Shown: positions 18,536 to 27,591, counted from the stretch's first letter. The stretch: DNA of 64,000 bases from Lacticaseibacillus paracasei subsp. paracasei (GCF_000829035.1 NZ_AP012541.1:1674001-1738000); one strand, 5' to 3'. The notes: generated by a model from the letters alone, not told the origin. Numbers and translations: made by a program.

Positions 18536-19273
18536 TCATTTTTTCTTCGCATGAAAAAACCAGCGTGTGCTGTCCGCCTGAATTGGCTGACGGCCAAAAT
18601 CAGCTGTCACTTCAATTTTTTCAAACCCACTTGCGGTTAAGGCATCGAGATAGTCGTTAATCGGATAAGTTCGTTCTTTATGGGTTTCCGTAAGCGGTTT
18701 ATAGGCATCCAGGCCTTCATCATAAAGAAAGAACGTTAAATCATGCTCAACACTATGCGGCACCTCACCTACGAAACTGTGCCATAAAAAGGCAAAATCA
18801 TCGGTCTGATAATTGTACATATAACCAGGAAAAATCTGATCCATTTGATATAGCGAGTGCGCATCGAAAAGAAAGTCCCCGCCCGGCGGCAACAAAGATG
18901 CTACCTGAGTGAAGACTTGCTGAACTTCTTCAAGATTCGCCATATAACAAATGGAATCGTCAAAACATGTCACGACCGGAAACGGTGGTAAATCACTCAA
19001 ATCACGCATGTCGCCTTGAATAAGAGCCAGTTGGGCATCGGCTTCCTCAGCCTTTTCTGCCGCCAGCGACAACATTTCGTCCGATAAATCAAAGTCGGTC
19101 ACCTGATAGCCGGCTTGCGCCAACAACACAGCCAAGAAACCCGAACCGCCTGCCAACTCCAAGATAGGCTGACCAGCTGGTGCAATCCGCTTCGTGACAT
19201 AATCCCGCCACTGCGAATAGAGTGATTGATCCATCAGTTTGTCGTAAACTTCGGCAAACGTTTGATAAATCAT
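18536..19273 (-). CDS. yqeM: class I SAM-dependent methyltransferase (YqeM-like)
   Basis: The 245-residue protein starts MIYQTFAEVYDKLM and has motif I ILELAGGSGFLAVLLA, motif II DFDLSDEML and motif IV VVTCFDDSICY. The substrate is unknown. Its ATG overlaps the rsfS stop (ATGA), so it is coupled to the ribosome silencing factor. The position matches Bacillus yqeM, next to yqeL (rsfS). Confidence 0.88.
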   Translation of the reverse strand: MIYQTFAEVYDKLMDQSLYSQWRDYVTKRIAPAGQPILELAGGSGFLAVLLAQAGYQVTDFDLSDEMLSLAAEKAEEADAQLALIQGDMRDLSDLPPFPVVTCFDDSICYMANLEEVQQVFTQVASLLPPGGDFLFDAHSLYQMDQIFPGYMYNYQTDDFAFLWHSFVGEVPHSVEHDLTFFLYDEGLDAYKPLTETHKERTYPINDYLDALTASGFEKIEVTADFGRQPIQADSTRWFFHAKKK

Positions 19274-19629
19274 GCTTCAACCCACTGATCTACTTCAACC
19301 AGCGGTGCTTCCTGCCATAACTTTTCAAGGTTGTAGAATTGGCGTTCTTCTGGCATGAAGACGTGCACGACAACATCGTTCATGTCAATCAGCATCCATT
19401 TCGATCCTTTTTGGCCTTCAATACGACGAATCGTAACGCCGGCTTCTTCTTCTTTATCCTCAATTTCATCGACAATCGCTTGCACTTGTCGATCTGAAGT
19501 ACCGCTCATAATGACAAAGTAGTCAGCTAATAAACTGACACCGCGCATATCTAGCGCCACAATGTCTTCAGCACGCTTAGAATCACCTGCTTTGACAGCA
19601 ACTTCCAACATCGTTTTTGAATCAATCAT
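19270..19629 (-). CDS. rsfS: ribosomal silencing factor RsfS
   Basis: The 119-residue protein binds ribosomal protein L14 and blocks subunit joining in starved cells. Family motifs are clear: ALDMRGVSLLADYFVIMSGTSDRQVQAI, EGQKGSKWMLIDMNDVVVHVF and RQFYNLEKLW. AAAGGAG precedes the ATG, and three bases separate it from yqeK. Confidence 0.96.
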   Translation of the reverse strand: MIDSKTMLEVAVKAGDSKRAEDIVALDMRGVSLLADYFVIMSGTSDRQVQAIVDEIEDKEEEAGVTIRRIEGQKGSKWMLIDMNDVVVHVFMPEERQFYNLEKLWQEAPLVEVDQWVEA

Positions 19630-19632
19630 AAA

Positions 19633-20232
19633 TTACTCCTTTGTTAAGAATGCGTTATAAGTTAATAGTGTCTTTGGAAAAACGAGTTTGCGCGCACCAA
19701 TGAGATAAGTCAAGGTATTCTCCAATTCAATTCGACTAGCTTCTTCCAAGTTCGTTTCCGCTGCCTTACGCGCCTTTGCTTCAACCGGCAAAGATCGCGC
19801 CGGTTCGATAAAATCACCAACAAAAATGATTTCATCAAGCTTGGTCATTTCCGGATCACCTGTCGTGTGCCGCGCAATGGCAGTCAATACTTGCTTATCA
19901 GTAATGCCGACCTCTGTTTGAATGAAATGAACGCCGACAACACCATGCCAAACGCCGCGGCCATATTGCAACAAATCCGGATCGAAACCATCTTCAATAA
20001 TCACGCGTTTATAGGTCTCAACTGGAATCTCTTTACCATAATCGTGCAGTAAACCTGCTAAGCCTGCGCGATCAACGTCTTGATCAAAACGCTTGGCCAA
20101 TTCAATGGCAGTCGCTTCGACCCGCAAACAATGCTCATAACGCGGTTCATCGAGCCGATTGTGCAGCCGATTTAAAATTTCCTCACGACTTAAGCCATGT
20201 GTCAGACTTGCCGGATATTGATGTTCACTCAC
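19633..20232 (-). CDS. yqeK: YqeK-type HD hydrolase (symmetrical Ap4A hydrolase)
   Basis: The 199-residue HD-domain protein shows RYEHCLRVEATAIEL (first His), GLLHDYGKEIP (His-Asp) and IIFVGDFIEPAR (distal Asp). YqeK proteins hydrolyse Ap4A to two ADP. The GTG start at 20232 has GAGGG 8 bases upstream and overlaps the nadD stop by 8 bases; an ATG at 20262 would overlap nadD more and lacks a ribosome site. It sits in the conserved nadD-yqeK-rsfS order. Confidence 0.93.
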   Translation of the reverse strand: MSEHQYPASLTHGLSREEILNRLHNRLDEPRYEHCLRVEATAIELAKRFDQDVDRAGLAGLLHDYGKEIPVETYKRVIIEDGFDPDLLQYGRGVWHGVVGVHFIQTEVGITDKQVLTAIARHTTGDPEMTKLDEIIFVGDFIEPARSLPVEAKARKAAETNLEEASRIELENTLTYLIGARKLVFPKTLLTYNAFLTKE

Positions 20233-20875
20233 GATATAATCCCTCTTTTTGAATATAATCAATTACTGAATCAGGTACCAGATACTTCAAACTTCGGCCA
20301 TTTTCGACCCGATCACGCACATCAGTTGAGCTGATATCAATCAAAGGCGCATCCACCCACAGAATTGGATAACGACTAGCTGGCGTATACCCACGCCGTT
20401 TAACACCGACAAATGTCACCAATTTGACAAGTTCGTCAATGTGCGACCACTTTGGCAGATAATCCACCATATCGGCTCCAATAATGAAATAATAATCGGT
20501 GTCTGGATGTAACCGGTGCAGCTCCAATATCGTCTCATAAGTGTAGCTGACACCGCCTCGTCGGATTTCAATCCCTTCCAATCCAAAAAGCGGATTGTCC
20601 GCGATAGCTAGTTGCACCATATTCACACGATGCCGCGCTGAAATGGCAGTTTTAGTGTCGACATGCGGTGGTTGATTATCGGGCATAAAATAAACTTTTT
20701 CTAATCCCAACTCCGTGCCAGCTGCTTCGGCCATGATTAAATGACCGTTGTGAATCGGATTAAAAGTCCCACCAAATAGGCCAATCTGTTTTCGCCGATG
20801 CTGGCCAAGAATCTGCTCGCGCATTTCAACGGAGATCACGGGCTGGGTCAATGTGACACTCTGCGTCTTCTCCAT
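20225..20875 (-). CDS. nadD: nicotinate-nucleotide adenylyltransferase
   Basis: The 216-residue enzyme adenylates nicotinate mononucleotide in NAD synthesis. Motifs are IGLFGGTFNPIHNGHLIMA (HxGH), FMPDNQPPH, FIIGADMVDYLPKW and the C-terminal ISSTDVRDRV. The ATG at 20875 is preceded by AGAGGAT; about 25 residues precede the GGTFNP motif. It lies 10 bases after yhbY and overlaps yqeK. Confidence 0.95.
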   Translation of the reverse strand: MEKTQSVTLTQPVISVEMREQILGQHRRKQIGLFGGTFNPIHNGHLIMAEAAGTELGLEKVYFMPDNQPPHVDTKTAISARHRVNMVQLAIADNPLFGLEGIEIRRGGVSYTYETILELHRLHPDTDYYFIIGADMVDYLPKWSHIDELVKLVTFVGVKRRGYTPASRYPILWVDAPLIDISSTDVRDRVENGRSLKYLVPDSVIDYIQKEGLYRE

Positions 20876-20885
20876 AGTGATCCTC

Positions 20886-21197
20886 TTAGCGTGCGTTAAC
20901 TTCCAGGCTAATTTTTCGATGATCTTTCTTCTCAGCCTGCTTATAGACAACAACCGTGTGACCAATGATTTGGGCGATCTCCACACCTTGAATGGCCGCC
21001 TGTAAGGTATCGGCTACCTCTTGCGGTGTATCATCGGCAGCCGGCAGTAAACTGATTTTAACTAGTTCCCGCGCTTCGAGGGCATCTTTCACCCCAGCCA
21101 CAAACGTGTCACCTAAACCGTTCTTACCAACATTGATTAACGGCTTCGTGGTCATCGCCAAACTGCGTAAATATCGTTTCTGTTTCCCTGTTAACAT
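20886..21197 (-). CDS. yhbY: YhbY/YqeI-type ribosome-associated RNA-binding protein
   Basis: The 103-residue CRM-domain protein begins MLTGKQKRYLRSLAMTTKPLINVGKNGL, the classic family N-terminus, and contains the GxxG-like loop VGKNGLGD. It associates with pre-50S particles. AGAGGAG precedes the ATG. It follows yqeH after a 139-base gap and leads into nadD. Confidence 0.94.
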   Translation of the reverse strand: MLTGKQKRYLRSLAMTTKPLINVGKNGLGDTFVAGVKDALEARELVKISLLPAADDTPQEVADTLQAAIQGVEIAQIIGHTVVVYKQAEKKDHRKISLEVNAR

Positions 21198-21336
21198 CAA
21201 TAACGCTCCTCTAACCGTGTCGGCAGGCATAGCTCTTTAAACACAACTGGCTGAGTGCCTCGTTGTGGTCATGGATACTTACCGCCGTACACGTTTTACT
21301 TCGACATGATTAATTATGATACGAAAGATAGTTTTT

Positions 21337-22461
21337 CTAAATGAACGCACGCCGTAACAAAACATCCACACCTTTTGGCGCATAGCCGGCAACCGTAACA
21401 CCAGCAGGCACAGTGATCCAGCCTAACCCGGCGAAAACTAAGTCGGCTTTTTCCTTTGGGGTGAATTCAAACCGAACCAATGGCGGAAAGTCTGGCACTT
21501 CATCCGCCTGTGGTGGTGACAGTAAACCGCCCACATGCTTCTGATAGAAATCATCCGCATTTTCTAACTTGGTGCGATGCAGTGTCAACTGATTATCAGT
21601 GTAAATAACGAAACTGTTGCGACCTCCGCGAAGGTAATCAAATCGCGCTAAACCGCCAAGAAAAATAGTTTGGCCTTCATTCAATTGATAGGTTGCTGGC
21701 TTGATGACGGAAGTCGGTGAGACTAATTTTAAGTCTTTAGGGCCGACAAAGTGTGCCATCTGATGCCGATGAATGATCCCTGGTGTATCAATCAATGATT
21801 GGCCATCATCCAGCGGGATCATAATGCGATCCAACGTCGTTCCCGGAAAACGCGACGTGGTAATCAAATCCTCAACGCCAGTCAATTCTTTTATAATTCG
21901 ATTGATCAAAGTAGATTTACCAGTATTCGTCACGCCTACCACATAAACGTCTCGATGATCACGATATTTTTCAATGGCATCCAACAGCTCATCAACGCCA
22001 AAACCTTTTTTAGCGCTGGCCAGCATCGTGACTACCGGACGCAACCCTTGTGCCTTTGCCTGCTGCTGTAACCAATTCTTCAATCGATTCGGGTTAAGCG
22101 ACTTCGGCAACACATCGGCTTTGTTCCCGACAAGAATGACTGGGTTGTCACCCACAAAACGATGCAGTCCAGGGATGACACTGCCATTGAAATCAAAAAT
22201 ATCGATGACGTTGACAATCAACGCATTACTTTCACCGATGGCATTCAACAAGCGTAAAAAATCATCGTCCGTCAACGTCACCGGCGCAATTTCGTTGTAG
22301 TGCCGCAACCGAAAACAGCGCTGGCAATAAATCTCGTCATCAGGATCGGCCTTGCTTAAAGTGGCTTTTGGCAAGTATCCCGGCTTTTTGGGATCAGTTG
22401 TCTGCAAAATAGCGCCGCAGCCTATGCAACGGCGCTCTGTTTCAGTGTTCGTGGTATCCAT
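21337..22461 (-). CDS. yqeH: ribosome-biogenesis GTPase YqeH
   Basis: The 374-residue circularly permuted GTPase acts in 30S assembly. The N-terminal zinc finger has CIGCG and CQRCFRLRHYNE. The GTPase motifs occur in permuted order: VGNKAD (G4), SAKKG (G5), GVTNTGKSTLIN (G1), TTSRFPGTTL (G2) and DTPG (G3). AGGAGG precedes the ATG at 22461, 20 bases before the end of yqeG in another frame. Confidence 0.96.
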   Translation of the reverse strand: MDTTNTETERRCIGCGAILQTTDPKKPGYLPKATLSKADPDDEIYCQRCFRLRHYNEIAPVTLTDDDFLRLLNAIGESNALIVNVIDIFDFNGSVIPGLHRFVGDNPVILVGNKADVLPKSLNPNRLKNWLQQQAKAQGLRPVVTMLASAKKGFGVDELLDAIEKYRDHRDVYVVGVTNTGKSTLINRIIKELTGVEDLITTSRFPGTTLDRIMIPLDDGQSLIDTPGIIHRHQMAHFVGPKDLKLVSPTSVIKPATYQLNEGQTIFLGGLARFDYLRGGRNSFVIYTDNQLTLHRTKLENADDFYQKHVGGLLSPPQADEVPDFPPLVRFEFTPKEKADLVFAGLGWITVPAGVTVAGYAPKGVDVLLRRAFI

Positions 22462-22978
22462 GAATATCCTCCTGATAATCCAAATGCCGTTTCTTAGCGA
22501 GTGCTTTAAAAACGTAACCTTCAAAGTAACGATTAATTCTGGTGTTCCACGCATCACTTTGAACAAGTGGCTGGGTTAAAACGGTTCGCACACCAGCAAG
22601 ATTGCCTGCCCAAATATCGGTCAGCAATTGGTCGCCAACCATCACCACTTCAGATCGCTTAAGCCCTAATTGTTTGCGCGCTTTCGTGATACCCACAGGA
22701 AGCGGCTTCAAAGCACGAGCAACATATGCCACACCCAGCTTGGCCATTGCCTTGTGGATTCGATTTGCATTGTTATTCGAGACGACCACCACTTTAATCC
22801 CGCTATTGCGCAAGTCCGTCAGCCAGCGAGTCAGTGTTTCAGTGCCTTCGGGATGATCCCACGCCATCAACGTATTATCTAGATCCGTCAAGACCGCCTT
22901 AATCCCTTGTTGTTTCAAGCTGGCAGGTGTCAAACTGAAAATATTCGTTACCAGCCAAGTCGGCTCAAAAACTGCCAC
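22442..22978 (-). CDS. yqeG: YqeG-family HAD phosphatase
   Basis: The 178-residue HAD IIIA protein has the nucleophile motif VLTDLDNTLMAWD, motif II VVVSNNN, Lys in ITKARKQLGL and motif III MVGDQLLTDIWAGN. Substrate is unknown; some relatives are phosphatidylglycerophosphate phosphatases. The GTG at 22978 follows AGAGGGG at 9 bases. The ATG at 23005 lies just 8 bases downstream of a TATAAT box, so it would barely be transcribed. Confidence 0.9.
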   Translation of the reverse strand: MAVFEPTWLVTNIFSLTPASLKQQGIKAVLTDLDNTLMAWDHPEGTETLTRWLTDLRNSGIKVVVVSNNNANRIHKAMAKLGVAYVARALKPLPVGITKARKQLGLKRSEVVMVGDQLLTDIWAGNLAGVRTVLTQPLVQSDAWNTRINRYFEGYVFKALAKKRHLDYQEDIHGYHEH

Positions 22979-23013
22979 AAATCTTGTCCCCTCTCCGGTT
23001 TTCATATCCTTAT

Positions 23014-23019
23014 ATTATA
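23014..23019 (-). promoter_or_regulatory. -10 box of the yqeG-to-tmcAL operon
   Basis: A perfect TATAAT on the minus strand lies 35 bases upstream of the chosen GTG of yqeG. No good -35 box is visible. Confidence 0.5.
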
Positions 23020-23339
23020 GCCGAAAAGCGTGCCGAGCGCGAGTCAGCTTCATTGACAGGCGTGGCGAGCTCCAATCCTATTGATCCAAAGGTGTACGCC
23101 TTTGTCCGGGATGGTTCCGCGAGCTCTCTGCTTGCCATTAAAATTAAAGAAGCTAGTTAAGCTACTCTGTTTTCTTCCAACAGCAAAATCCTTCAGCAAT
23201 TATAAAAATTGCTATTTTTCCAAACAAGCGTCAAGCTTGAATGAAACCGTTATCTTTTTAAAGACGAAATCATCGCCTTATATGTCAAAACAAGGTACGA
23301 TTAGGTTGATAGCAGCGACTCGCATTCAGCGAATAAGAC
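23020..23339. other. intergenic gap between yqeG and the dioxygenase cluster
   Basis: About 320 bases without a supported gene between divergent transcription units. It holds a small stem AGCAATT / AAATTGCT followed by ATTTTTCC at 23195-23220, which could terminate plus-strand transcription. Nothing else is recognised; a 113-codon open frame here lacks a ribosome site and overlaps the real start of the next gene. Confidence 0.5.
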
Positions 23340-23359
23340 TGTTATACTTATTTTTAGTA
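23340..23359 (+). promoter_or_regulatory. extended -10 promoter with YodB-type operator
   Basis: TGTTATACT (23340-23348) is an extended -10 box; no good -35 box is seen. TACTTATTTTTAGTA (23345-23359) overlaps it and exactly matches TACT-N7-AGTA, the operator pattern I recall for Bacillus YodB. The first ribosome site follows within 15 bases, so a bound repressor would block initiation. Confidence 0.65.
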
Positions 23360-23384
23360 AGTGTATCAAGGAGGAGGCAATGTC

Positions 23385-24284
23385 ATGACCCGTTTGCATC
23401 ATGTGTCGCTGTTGACCGGTGATGCACCAGCGACAATTCAGTTTTATACAAAGGTTTTAGGTTTACGTCTGGTCAAAAATACCGTCAATCAGGAGAACGT
23501 TCATGTTCGACATCTGTTTTTCGGTGATTACCAAGGAACTCCTGGCAGTGTGGTTACCTTTTTTGCGATTGATCGATTGGGGCATCGCTACGATGGGCAA
23601 AATCAATTGGGTGGGATTGATCTTGCCATTCCAACTGGGTCATTGGCATTTTGGGAACAGCGTCTGCGGATGGCAGGTTGTGTGGTGACAGCCACGCTGA
23701 CCAGTTTAACTTTGGTTGATCCGGCTGATACGCCGGTCAGACTGTTGGTGACCGATCAAACGTTACCAACGCAACTTGTCGTGCCAAACGATGTTCCGGG
23801 CGAAAACCAGATTACCGGATTAATTAATGTCGATCTCCCAGTGGCCGATCATGAAGCTGAAAAGACCTTCTTTCAAACCATGCTGGGTGTGACCCCCGAA
23901 AATAATCAATTCAAGCTTGAGGCCGGTAACACCTTGACCCTTAAGCCTAGCCTCACTGATAGCATCAAACGATTTGGCCGCGGAAGCATGGATCATTTTG
24001 CGTTAACCGTTGACCATGAAGAAGCACTGCCGCGACTGGGGACAATTGCCGCACAACATGGCTATGAAGTTGAGGAGTTTGCTGATCGCGGCTGGTTTAA
24101 GAGCCTATATGTTCGCGATCCTGCCGATAATCGGATTGAATTTGCCACTAAGGAACCCGGCTTTGCGTTAGATGAGCCGCTTGCCCACCTCGGCGAAGGT
24201 CTCGGACTGCCGCCGAAGTTCGAGGCACAACGTCAAGCCATTGAAACGTATTTTAAAACCAAAGGAGTGGATTTCCATGATTGA
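23385..24284 (+). CDS. VOC-family ring-cleaving dioxygenase (MhqO/MhqA-like), first copy
   Basis: The 299-residue protein consists of two VOC (glyoxalase/extradiol dioxygenase) modules. Likely metal ligands are the His in LHHVSLLTGD, the His in DHFALTV and the Glu in RIEFATKEPGF. Relatives in Bacillus (MhqA, MhqO, CatE) are induced by and act on hydroquinones and catechols. AAGGAGGAGG lies 5-8 bases before the ATG at 23385. It overlaps the next gene by 8 bases, and the cluster has a YodB-type operator at its promoter. The substrate is an inference. Confidence 0.85.
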   Translation: MTRLHHVSLLTGDAPATIQFYTKVLGLRLVKNTVNQENVHVRHLFFGDYQGTPGSVVTFFAIDRLGHRYDGQNQLGGIDLAIPTGSLAFWEQRLRMAGCVVTATLTSLTLVDPADTPVRLLVTDQTLPTQLVVPNDVPGENQITGLINVDLPVADHEAEKTFFQTMLGVTPENNQFKLEAGNTLTLKPSLTDSIKRFGRGSMDHFALTVDHEEALPRLGTIAAQHGYEVEEFADRGWFKSLYVRDPADNRIEFATKEPGFALDEPLAHLGEGLGLPPKFEAQRQAIETYFKTKGVDFHD

Positions 24285-25245
24285 ACACACATTATTAGGT
24301 ATGAACCACGTCACAGCCATGGCCAGCGATCCTCAAGCGATTTTTGACTTCATGAGCAAAACGCTGGGATTGCATCTTATTAAGAAGACAGTTAACCAAG
24401 ATGCGTTGGATACGTACCATTTTTATTTCACTGATGATCAAGGTACTGCCGGAACTGACATGACATTCTTCACCTTCCCTAACCAGCCTAAAGGTAAAAA
24501 AGGCACGAACATGATCTCCCGCGCAAGTTTTCGTGTGCCTAGTGATGCAGCGTTAGATTATTGGCTCAAGCGATTTGCTGAAAAAGGGGTTGCTAATGAA
24601 GGTATTAGCAATCAATTCGGTACCAAGATTATTAACTTCCATGATCAAGATGATCAACAGTATCAGCTTGTATCCGATGAAAACGATCATGGGGTTGCCG
24701 GTGGGACGCCATGGAAACACAATGACGTACCTGAGGAATTCGCGATTACTGGCCTTGGACCAGTGACCGTTACCATTTTCAACTTAGGTCATATGCAATA
24801 TGTACTGACCGAGATTATGGGTTATAAGCAAATTGCTGAAGATGGCAACTGGTCACTTTACGAGGTTGGCGAAGGCGGTCATGGCGCCCAAGTGATTCTT
24901 GAGCATCGAGAAGATCTGCCGATTGCCGAGGAGGGCTTTGGCAACATTCACCACGCGGCTTTCTCGACTGAGAATCGAGAAACCTTAGGTACGTGGATTG
25001 ATCGCATCAAGCAGTATCGTTTGCCGCAATCAGGTTACGTTGACCGCTTCTACTTCAAATCCGAGTATTTCCGCGCGGCACCGCAAATTTTGTTTGAACT
25101 TGCAACCACCGGCCCAGGCTTCTTACAGGATGAAACTTATGATGAAGCCGGCATTCACTTAGAGTTGCCACCATTCTTGGAAAGCAAACGCGAAGAAATT
25201 GAAAAGCAATTAACCCCAGTCAAAACCGACTGGCGCGGACGTTAA
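24277..25245 (+). CDS. VOC-family ring-cleaving dioxygenase (MhqO-like), second copy
   Basis: The 322-residue paralogue of the upstream protein has VOC modules with GMNHVTAMASDPQ, NIHHAAFST and ILFELATTGPGF, the expected His, His and Glu ligands. It shares the LHLIKKTVNQD-type sequence with the first copy (LRLVKNTVNQE), so the pair arose by duplication. AAAGGAG precedes the ATG at 24277, inside the end of the first gene. Fifteen bases separate it from the esterase gene. Confidence 0.87.
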   Translation: MIEHTLLGMNHVTAMASDPQAIFDFMSKTLGLHLIKKTVNQDALDTYHFYFTDDQGTAGTDMTFFTFPNQPKGKKGTNMISRASFRVPSDAALDYWLKRFAEKGVANEGISNQFGTKIINFHDQDDQQYQLVSDENDHGVAGGTPWKHNDVPEEFAITGLGPVTVTIFNLGHMQYVLTEIMGYKQIAEDGNWSLYEVGEGGHGAQVILEHREDLPIAEEGFGNIHHAAFSTENRETLGTWIDRIKQYRLPQSGYVDRFYFKSEYFRAAPQILFELATTGPGFLQDETYDEAGIHLELPPFLESKREEIEKQLTPVKTDWRGR

Positions 25246-25260
25246 TGATTGGAGGTTGCG

Positions 25261-25902
25261 ATGGCAGAAGATAAAGTAAACTACGCATTTGTTAAAGGTG
25301 ATCCAACTGTCTCACCATTACTATTACTGCATGGCCAAGGCGGCGATGAAAATGACTTACTGCCAATTGGCAAGTACCTCTCGCCAAATAGTCCCATGTT
25401 GTCGATTCGCGGTCGCGTGCAAGAACAAGGCATGAACCGCTACTTCAAGCACACGGAAAATGGCGGCTTTGATTTAAACGATCTTGAACAGGAGACCACT
25501 TGGCTATTTTCAGTGTTAAATGACCTTTGCCGGAAATTTGACATCGACTATGAGCGATTTATCGTGATCGGCTATTCTAACGGCGCTAACGTTGCTGCAC
25601 GGGCGCTATTGACGCGAAGTGATACATTCCACACAGGCATTTTCTTTCACCCGATGGCACTTTCGACAGTCGATTCAAAACAAGATCTTAGCGATGTCAA
25701 AGTCTGGATGTCACATGGCGATCAAGATCCGATTGTGCCAGCACAAAACTTCAAAGTGCTCGATACGTACCTTGAAGAGCAAGGTGCCGATGTCACGATT
25801 TTCCGTCATGGGCAAAGTCACAATTTGAATGAAGAAGAATTGACAAACGCCAAAAGCTGGCTGGCAAAGAGTGGTCGGTTAGCTGATTGGCGACGGAGGT
25901 GA
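25261..25902 (+). CDS. MhqD-like alpha/beta-hydrolase (carboxylesterase/phospholipase family)
   Basis: The 213-residue serine hydrolase has the catalytic triad: Ser106 in GYSNG, Asp156 in HGDQDP and His187 in GQSH. The oxyanion region is LLHGQGGDENDL. Bacillus MhqD, of the same family, is co-induced with dioxygenases by quinones. TGGAGGTTGCG precedes the ATG at 25261; a TTG start at 25249 would contain that ribosome site. Six bases separate its stop from the reductase gene. Confidence 0.9.
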   Translation: MAEDKVNYAFVKGDPTVSPLLLLHGQGGDENDLLPIGKYLSPNSPMLSIRGRVQEQGMNRYFKHTENGGFDLNDLEQETTWLFSVLNDLCRKFDIDYERFIVIGYSNGANVAARALLTRSDTFHTGIFFHPMALSTVDSKQDLSDVKVWMSHGDQDPIVPAQNFKVLDTYLEEQGADVTIFRHGQSHNLNEEELTNAKSWLAKSGRLADWRRR

Positions 25903-25908
25903 AAGACT

Positions 25909-26877
25909 ATGCAACGTTTTGGTTTTGAACAGTATGGTGATCCGAGCGTTTTTGAAACCATTGAGGCGCCGATTCCCGAACCAAAAACTGGTCAAGTACA
26001 ATTGCAGGTTCTTGGCTTTGGCTTGAATCCCTACGATGCTTCACTGCGTCGTGGTGAACAAGCGGCTTTTCGAAAAGTTAAGTTCCCAGTTGTCCCCGGC
26101 ACAGATGTTCTTGGGCGAATTACCAAACTCGGCGAAGGGGTGACTGACTTTGCTATTGGTGATCTTGTCTTGAATTATCGACCAATTGGCGGTTACAGCG
26201 AGTATGTCACCGCCTCAACTTCAAAAATTTACAAAAAACCGACTGCCTTAAGCTTTTTGGACGCTGCTGCACTACCGCAAGTTGGCTTAGCTGCTTTTAA
26301 CATTTTGCACTATATGCTGTCACTTAAGCCTGGCCAAACTTTGGCAGTCATTGGCGCAAGCGGCGGTGTTGGTGCTATCTTGGTGCAGCTCGCCAAGTTT
26401 GAAAAATTAAATGTCATTGCCGTTGCAGGTGCCCAACACCACGACTATTTGCAACAACTCGGGGCCGATCAGATTTACAGCTATACAGATGATTTACCTG
26501 ACAGCCGTGCTGATGCTGTGGTCAACGCCGTTTTTGGCGCTGCAGACCACGGTGCCTCGCTAAAGCTTGTCAAAGCTGGCGGTCAATATGTGACGACCGC
26601 TTATGCTGACGTTGATGTTAGCAGCAAGCCCGGCACAACCCACCTGCAATTGAACCCATCGAAGGACTATTCTGTTCATGATGGCTTTGCCTATTTAGTT
26701 GATGTCGCCCAAAAATGGGGTCTGCAAGTTCGTGTAGCGCAATCATTTGCTTTTACCGTGGATGGCGTCATTGCTGCGCATGAAATGTTGGAAACACACC
26801 ACGCCCCGGGCAAGTTGATTGTGATGCAAGATCGTCATGTCACCCATCCGGTTCGTAAAGACATCAATCAACTTTAA
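25909..26877 (+). CDS. NADPH:quinone oxidoreductase-type MDR protein
   Basis: The 322-residue medium-chain dehydrogenase/reductase has the GroES-like N-terminal domain (FGLNPYDASLRRGE, VVPGTDVLGRI) and a Rossmann domain with LAVIGASGGVGAILVQLAK. It lacks the structural-zinc cysteines, which places it with the zinc-free quinone-reductase branch. GGAGGTGAAAGACT precedes the ATG. It completes the four-gene quinone-type cluster. A gap of about 75 bases and a separate ribosome site follow before the LOG gene. Confidence 0.88.
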   Translation: MQRFGFEQYGDPSVFETIEAPIPEPKTGQVQLQVLGFGLNPYDASLRRGEQAAFRKVKFPVVPGTDVLGRITKLGEGVTDFAIGDLVLNYRPIGGYSEYVTASTSKIYKKPTALSFLDAAALPQVGLAAFNILHYMLSLKPGQTLAVIGASGGVGAILVQLAKFEKLNVIAVAGAQHHDYLQQLGADQIYSYTDDLPDSRADAVVNAVFGAADHGASLKLVKAGGQYVTTAYADVDVSSKPGTTHLQLNPSKDYSVHDGFAYLVDVAQKWGLQVRVAQSFAFTVDGVIAAHEMLETHHAPGKLIVMQDRHVTHPVRKDINQL

Positions 26878-26953
26878 ACAAAAATTGGGTTAACGCCTTG
26901 TCCCGCTTGTTTTCACGCCGTATGATAAACGGGTGAACGAAAGGCGGGACAAC

Positions 26954-27517
26954 ATGAAAATTGCAGTTTATTGTGGCGCCAATAGTGGCGCGGATCCAGC
27001 ATTTCTACAGGCAGCAAGCAAAGTTGGCGCATGGATTGCGGCACGTGGCGATACGCTGATTTATGGCGGCGGTAAACTCGGACTAATGGGCGCAGTTGCG
27101 CAAAGTGCCCTTGACCATGGCGGTGACGTCATCGGCATCATGCCGCAAGTGCTCGCTGATCGCGGCTTAGCCATGCCAGCCTTGACGCATTTAGAAGTCG
27201 TTGCTGACATGGGAACGCGAAAAGCCAAAATGATCGAGATGGCAGATGCCGACCTTGCCCTTCCCGGCGGTCCTGGCACTTTGGAAGAAATCACCGAAGC
27301 AATTTCCTTCTCCCGAATTGGCCTTAACGCAAGCCCAACGATCCTGTTTGATCAAAATGGGTATTACCAACCTTTGAAACAGATGTATCAAACCGCAGTT
27401 GACCAAGGTTTCTTTGATCAGGATGCGTTCGATAACGTGATATTCTCGGATGATCTAACCGCCATCAGTACGTTCATTGCCAACTATCAACCGTTGGGGG
27501 TTCGGCAATATCATTAA
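26954..27517 (+). CDS. LOG-family protein (nucleotide 5'-monophosphate phosphoribohydrolase)
   Basis: The 187-residue Rossmann protein has YCGANSGADPAF, LIYGGGKLGLMG and LPGGPGTLEEITEA, the catalytic PGGxGTxxE of LONELY-GUY proteins that release bases from nucleoside monophosphates. GGCGGGACAAC precedes the ATG at 26954. Its link to the preceding cluster is positional only. A strong terminator follows. Confidence 0.9.
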   Translation: MKIAVYCGANSGADPAFLQAASKVGAWIAARGDTLIYGGGKLGLMGAVAQSALDHGGDVIGIMPQVLADRGLAMPALTHLEVVADMGTRKAKMIEMADADLALPGGPGTLEEITEAISFSRIGLNASPTILFDQNGYYQPLKQMYQTAVDQGFFDQDAFDNVIFSDDLTAISTFIANYQPLGVRQYH

Positions 27518-27549
27518 ACAGGTTGAGATATTATTCTCAGTCGGTCAAC

Positions 27550-27591
27550 AAAAAGGAACGATTTTTCACTATGGAAAAATTGTTCCTTTTT
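27550..27591 (+). terminator. terminator of the dioxygenase-LOG region
   Basis: A long stem AAAAAGGAACGATTTTTC / GAAAAATTGTTCCTTTTT. A and T runs on both sides would let it work on either strand. Confidence 0.9.

Noticed and set aside
23081..23422. 113-codon open frame upstream of the first dioxygenase
   Set aside because: No ribosome site, cysteine- and serine-rich random composition, and it overlaps the real gene in another frame.
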